The notes under the pieces are model-generated. The model made no database searches and was not told where the DNA came from. It was given only the letters and a program-made list of their open reading frames with translations. Position numbers and translations under genes: made by a program. A DNA stretch of 64,000 nucleotides from Clostridium sp. AT4 (lineage in GTDB: Bacteria > Bacillota > Clostridia > Lachnospirales > Lachnospiraceae): positions 326,303-390,302 of the forward strand of contig NZ_LN999828.1 in NCBI RefSeq assembly GCF_001517625.2. The letters run 5' to 3'. The stretch's first letter is position 1, and every line of letters begins with the position of its first letter. Positions 60,820 through 64,000 of the stretch are shown piece after piece.

Positions 60820-61037
60820 AAAATATCATAGGTCAGAAGAGGGTACAGATCGAAGGCATGACCTGTGAACAGTGCAAAAATCGGGTTGAAAACGCATTGA
60901 ACCGTTTGGAAGGGGTATCTGCAAAAGTGAATCTGAAGAAAAAAACGGCAGTTGTATCTATGGAAAAAGAGGTAGAAGATATGCAGCTCCAGAAAGCGGT
61001 TGAGCAGGCGGGGTATAAGGTAATACAAATACGGTGA
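60774..61037 (+). CDS. Heavy-metal-associated (HMA) domain protein, CopZ-like
   Basis: The HMA domain reads VQIEGMTCEQCKNRVENALN, then LEGVSAKVNLKKKTAVVS and AVEQAGYKV; the two Cys bind a soft metal ion. The frame opens at an ATG at 60,774, but this has no space for a ribosome binding site. A TTG at 60,816 overlapping the stop of the preceding small gene (ATTGA) would give a 73-residue protein of usual chaperone size. A -1 frameshift from the membrane-anchor gene is the third option. It probably delivers metal to the P1B ATPase downstream. Confidence 0.85.
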   Translation: MLWRFFANQDKKKKLKNIIGQKRVQIEGMTCEQCKNRVENALNRLEGVSAKVNLKKKTAVVSMEKEVEDMQLQKAVEQAGYKVIQIR

Positions 61038-61091
61038 TATGATTGCGGCACGCCATTTGTTGAGAAAATATTTCATTAAAAGAAAAATACT

Positions 61092-61120
61092 TTGACTGTA
61101 TATATATGAGAGAATATAAT
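61092..61120 (+). promoter_or_regulatory. Promoter of the ATPase operon
   Basis: TTGACT (61,092-61,097) and TATAAT (61,115-61,120) with a 17 bp spacer, 26 bases before the 26-residue peptide. Confidence 0.85.
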
Positions 61121-61145
61121 AACAAACCAGAGAAGAGGTGACAGA

Positions 61146-61226
61146 ATGAAACAGCATAGGTTATGGGCATGGGCAATGATTGTTTGTCTCGTCATGTTAT
61201 TCTATACCGGAAAAAAACACAAATAA
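61146..61226 (+). CDS. 26-residue membrane peptide
   Basis: A very short frame MKQHRLWAWAMIVCLVMLFY followed by TGKKHK, preceded by a good site (AGAGGTG) and a consensus promoter. It is one hydrophobic helix with basic ends, like peptides that associate with transporters. It lies before the DUF6110-like and ATPase genes. I do not know a function; its good signals suggest it is real. Confidence 0.6.
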   Translation: MKQHRLWAWAMIVCLVMLFYTGKKHK

Positions 61227-61256
61227 AATCGCACAAGACAGAAATGGAGGATATTT

Positions 61257-61553
61257 ATGGATAGTTTAAAATTAAAGAACCTTGCATTGTTTGCAGGCGG
61301 AGTATTATTTGGAACGGCAGGTGTGAAAATCCTTTCCAGTAAGGATGTGAAAAAAGTATATGTGGAAGGAACAGCAGCAGTTCTTCGAGCAAGAGATTGT
61401 GTGATGAAGACCGCTGAGACCGTTCAGGAAAATGCAGAAGATATCCTGGCAGAAGCAAAGCAGATCAATGAGAGGCGCGCCGCGGAAGAAGCTGCCTCTG
61501 TACAGGAAGATACAGTAGAGGATCATGCTGATCCTGAAACAGAGGAAGCGTAA
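61257..61553 (+). CDS. DUF6110-like protein, P-type ATPase-associated
   Basis: A 98-residue protein with an N-terminal membrane-like segment (NLALFAGGVLFGTAGVKIL), then KDVKKVYVEGTAAVLRARDC and an acidic helical tail. It matches what I recall of the DUF6110 family, which sits before P1B ATPases in gut Clostridia. Role unknown; perhaps a small subunit. GGAGG lies upstream of its ATG. Its stop joins the TTG start of the ATPase (TAATTG). Confidence 0.7.
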   Translation: MDSLKLKNLALFAGGVLFGTAGVKILSSKDVKKVYVEGTAAVLRARDCVMKTAETVQENAEDILAEAKQINERRAAEEAASVQEDTVEDHADPETEEA

Positions 61554-63641
61554 TTGAAATTCACTATAAAGCATGAGATTCCGGGAAGAATCCGTATTCA
61601 TATGGAACAGAAACAAATGTCTTATAAAGAGGCCGATACATTACTGTATTATTTGGATACGCTGGAATATGTCACGCAGGCAAAGGTTTATAGAAGGACG
61701 GCCGATGCCTGCGTTTGCTTTTCAGGAAAACGAGAGCTGTTGATTCAGGCTTTAAGAAAATTCCGATATACGTCTGTAAAAGTTCCGGATGAAGTGTTAA
61801 CAAATTCTGGAAGACAGTTGAATGATATTTATCAGGAGAAACTGATTGGTAAAGTTCTTTTTCATTATGCCGGTAAAATTTTTCTGCCATATCCGGTCAG
61901 AAAAGCAGTAGTTTTATGGAAGGCTGTACATTATTTAAAAGAAGGCTGGAAGAGTCTTGCAAGGCGGAAGCTGGAAGTCGCAGTGTTGGATGCATCAGCT
62001 ATTGGCATTTCTGTTTTGCGAGGTGATTTTAATACGGCTGCTTCCGTTATGTTCCTGTTGGGAGTTGGAGAGACCTTGGAGGAGTGGACACATAAGAAAT
62101 CGGTAGGAGATCTGGCACGCAGTATGTCTTTGAATGTGTCGAAGGTTTGGCTGAAAAGTGAAGAACAGGAAGTACTTGTTGATTCCAGAAAAATCAAAGA
62201 AGGGGATAATATCGTAGTTCACATGGGGAATGTTATTCCTTTTGACGGGGTGGTATGCGAAGGCGAAGGAATGGTAAATCAGTCTTCTCTGACCGGTGAA
62301 CCGCTCCCGGTTTTGAAAAAGGCAGGAGGATATGTATATGCCGGAAGCGTTCTGGAAGAAGGGGAACTTACTTTTACTGTAAAAAAAGCCGGGGGTTCTT
62401 CTCGGTATGAGAAGATTGTTGAGATGATCGAGGAGTCTGAAAAGCTGAAATCTTCGTTGGAAGGAAAAGCAGAACGACTTGCAGATCGATTAGTTCCGGT
62501 GACCTTCGCAGGAACAGCTCTTACATGGCTCTTTACGCGAAATATCACGAAGGCTTTAGCTGTGCTTATGGTAGATTTTTCCTGTGCGTTAAAACTCACA
62601 ATGCCGATTGCGGTATTGTCTGCAATTCGTCAGGCAGGCTCTTATGATATTACGGTAAAGGGCGGAAAATTTTTAGAAGCGGTTGCAGAAGCGGAAACGA
62701 TCGTACTGGACAAAACAGGCACGCTTACAAAAGCTATGCCTACCGTGAAAATGATTGTTCCATTTTGTGAAGCAGGTGAAAATGAACTGCTTCGTATAGC
62801 GGCCTGTCTGGAAGAGCATTTTCCGCACTCTATGGCGAAGGCAGTAGTATCTGCGGCAAAAAAAGCAGGACTTGAACATGAGGAAATGCACTCGAAAGTG
62901 GAGTATATTGTAGCTCATGGTATTTCTTCCAGTATAGAGGGAAAACGTGTCTTTATAGGCAGTGCACATTTTATTTTCGATGATGAAAAATGTACTGTTC
63001 CGAAGGAATATCAGAAACAGTTTGAAAGCCTCCCGGAAGAATACTCTCATTTATATCTGGCGATAGACGGAGTTCTTGCAGCAGTGATCTGTATTGAAGA
63101 TCCGTTGCGGGAGGAAAGCGCGAGCGTAGTGAGAGCATTGAAAGAGGCAGGATTTCAGAAGGTTGTTATGATGACGGGAGACAATGAGCGTACAGCAGCG
63201 TTCATTGCCCGAAAGGCAGGTGTTGATGAGTACTACTCAGAGGTATTGCCGGAAGACAAAGCCATGTTTATTGAGAAGGAAAAATCCAAAGGAAAGAAGG
63301 TACTCATGGTAGGCGACGGGATCAACGATTCTCCGGCACTTTCAGCGGCGGACGCAGGGATTGCAGTCAGCGATGGGTCAGAACTTGCCAGAGAAATTGC
63401 AGACATTACGATTCCGGCTGATAATTTATATCAGATTGTGCGATTGAAGTATCTCAGTCAGGCATTGATGAGAAGAATAAACAGGAACTATAAAGAAATA
63501 GTGGGTATTAACACATTACTCATTCTTTTAGGAGTGGGAGGAATGATACAGCCTACGACTACTGCAATGTTCCATAATATGTCTACGATAGCAATCAGTT
63601 TGCAAAGTATGCAAAATCTTTCGGAAATAGAAGAAGTTTAA
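61554..63641 (+). CDS. P1B-type metal-transporting ATPase with non-CPx motif
   Basis: A 695-residue ATPase. N-terminal GRIRIHM... region (about 10-75) has an HMA-like fold without CxxC. Then SLTGEPLPVL (actuator), LDKTGTLTKAMP (phosphorylation Asp, about residue 385), EEHFPHSMAKAV, MMTGDNERTA and VGDGINDSPALSAADAG. The membrane motif normally CPC/SPC/CPH reads VDFSCALKLTMP, with no Pro. Such variants are seen in a large set of gut Clostridia. Metal unknown; the Feo context suggests Fe2+ or Mn2+ export, but a soft metal is possible given the HMA gene. Start TTG at 61,554. Confidence 0.92.
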   Translation: MKFTIKHEIPGRIRIHMEQKQMSYKEADTLLYYLDTLEYVTQAKVYRRTADACVCFSGKRELLIQALRKFRYTSVKVPDEVLTNSGRQLNDIYQEKLIGKVLFHYAGKIFLPYPVRKAVVLWKAVHYLKEGWKSLARRKLEVAVLDASAIGISVLRGDFNTAASVMFLLGVGETLEEWTHKKSVGDLARSMSLNVSKVWLKSEEQEVLVDSRKIKEGDNIVVHMGNVIPFDGVVCEGEGMVNQSSLTGEPLPVLKKAGGYVYAGSVLEEGELTFTVKKAGGSSRYEKIVEMIEESEKLKSSLEGKAERLADRLVPVTFAGTALTWLFTRNITKALAVLMVDFSCALKLTMPIAVLSAIRQAGSYDITVKGGKFLEAVAEAETIVLDKTGTLTKAMPTVKMIVPFCEAGENELLRIAACLEEHFPHSMAKAVVSAAKKAGLEHEEMHSKVEYIVAHGISSSIEGKRVFIGSAHFIFDDEKCTVPKEYQKQFESLPEEYSHLYLAIDGVLAAVICIEDPLREESASVVRALKEAGFQKVVMMTGDNERTAAFIARKAGVDEYYSEVLPEDKAMFIEKEKSKGKKVLMVGDGINDSPALSAADAGIAVSDGSELAREIADITIPADNLYQIVRLKYLSQALMRRINRNYKEIVGINTLLILLGVGGMIQPTTTAMFHNMSTIAISLQSMQNLSEIEEV

Positions 63642-63771
63642 ACAAATGTGATCCGCTGTCATACCGGCAGTAAAAATGGTTTAACAGAGATTCTGGGAAG
63701 CTGTTGCGGATAAAATAGTTTAGGAGGATTTGGAAAACTCTCCGCTGACTGCTGAAATGATGTGATATGAG

Positions 63772-63814
63772 AGAGGGATAACTGGTTTAAGGCCGGTTAT
63801 CCCTCTTGCTTTTT
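63772..63814 (+). terminator. Terminator after the ATPase gene
   Basis: AGAGGGATAAC (63,772-63,782) pairs perfectly with GTTATCCCTCT (63,796-63,806), followed by TGCTTTTT. The T-rich tail overlaps the -35 of the next promoter. Confidence 0.9.
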
Positions 63815-63833
63815 AGGACAGAAGGATTATAAT
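63806..63833 (+). promoter_or_regulatory. Promoter of the TPP-controlled transcript
   Basis: TTGCTT (63,806-63,811) and TATAAT (63,828-63,833) with a 16 bp spacer, about 17 bases before the TPP aptamer. Confidence 0.7.
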
Positions 63834-63850
63834 AAAAAGTAATATAAAAA

Positions 63851-63937
63851 GGGGAGCTCGCGCAAGCGGGCTGAGAGTAAGCTGACAGCGCTTAGACCCG
63901 TGAACCTGATTTGGATAATGCCAACGTAGGGAAGCTT
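63851..63937 (+). promoter_or_regulatory. TPP riboswitch (THI element)
   Basis: The conserved boxes are all visible: GGGGAGCT at the start, GGGCTGAGAGTAAG, CTTAGACCCGTGAACCTGAT, and GGATAATGCCAACGTAGGGA, closed by GGAAGCTTTT. TPP binding usually stops expression of thiamine genes. From about 63,952 a second pairing CCTGC...GCAGG around GTCGC-TGAT-GCGAC may be the expression platform. The controlled gene lies right of the window. Confidence 0.95.
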
Positions 63938-64000
63938 TTAAAGAGAGAGTGCACCTGCCGGGGTGGGATTATGTCGCTGATGCGACCCGCCGCAGGCGGA

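Noticed and set aside
1-64000. CRISPR arrays, rRNA and tRNA genes
   Set aside because: No regularly spaced repeats and no recognisable rRNA or tRNA sequences were noticed on either strand; a dedicated tRNA search could not be run.

Overview
The window looks like a chromosomal segment of a Gram-positive, low-to-mid GC anaerobe of the class Clostridia, most likely a gut Lachnospiraceae. This is an inference from gene content: AGGAGG-type ribosome binding sites, a single-chain dimeric glycyl-tRNA synthetase, pyruvate phosphate dikinase, the ireB-ruvX-yrzB block, the trmR-trhP block, a FeoB-associated Cys-rich protein and a TPP riboswitch. No rRNA, tRNA or CRISPR array was seen.

Bases 1-10,610 are a nested mobile region. 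A mobilizable element (about 1,509-9,132) with a large serine recombinase, a MobV relaxase, a pMV158-type oriT, a RepA-like protein, an Xre regulator and a Mef-like efflux pump behind an attenuator sits inside the transposase gene of an IS66-family element. Precise excision would restore that transposase frame. The IS66 copy in turn has truncated a DUF2399 gene that looks like the JetD nuclease subunit of a type II Wadjet defence locus.

Bases 10,665-23,592 hold mgtE with a structured leader, a MerR/GNAT divergent pair, a transglutaminase-like protein behind an unexplained structured RNA, recQ, an rsmH paralogue, rarA, and a heterodimeric ABC exporter operon ending in its probable MarR regulator. 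Bases 23,818-31,237 are a compact catabolic island. A LevR-type sigma-54 activator faces a near-consensus -24/-12 promoter, followed by a KDPG-type aldolase, a Gat-family PTS (EIIA, EIIB, EIIC) and an IlvD/Edd dehydratase: an Entner-Doudoroff-like route for a PTS-imported sugar acid.

Bases 31,601-57,338 are mostly housekeeping: a TSUP permease, prmA, rsmE, cysteine desulfurase, thiI, an HPr-like protein lacking the catalytic His, mtaB, ireB, ruvX, yrzB, RNase J, a short MltG-like protein, trmR, trhP, a YdcF-like protein, an M16C peptidase, era, recO, a lipoprotein, glyQS, a two-component system and ppdK.

Bases 57,537-63,641 form a metal-homeostasis island: feoA, feoB, a FeoB-associated Cys-rich protein, an unusual regulator joining a Fur-like DNA-binding half to a DtxR-like dimerization half, a membrane anchor and an HMA domain in two overlapping frames with a candidate -1 slippery site, a 26-residue membrane peptide, a DUF6110-like protein and a P1B ATPase without the usual CPx motif. 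The window ends in a TPP riboswitch whose gene lies outside. The most unusual observations are the Fur/DtxR hybrid with its surrounding iron island, the possible frameshift in the HMA pair, the sigma-54 sugar-acid operon, and the precise nesting of the mobile elements.
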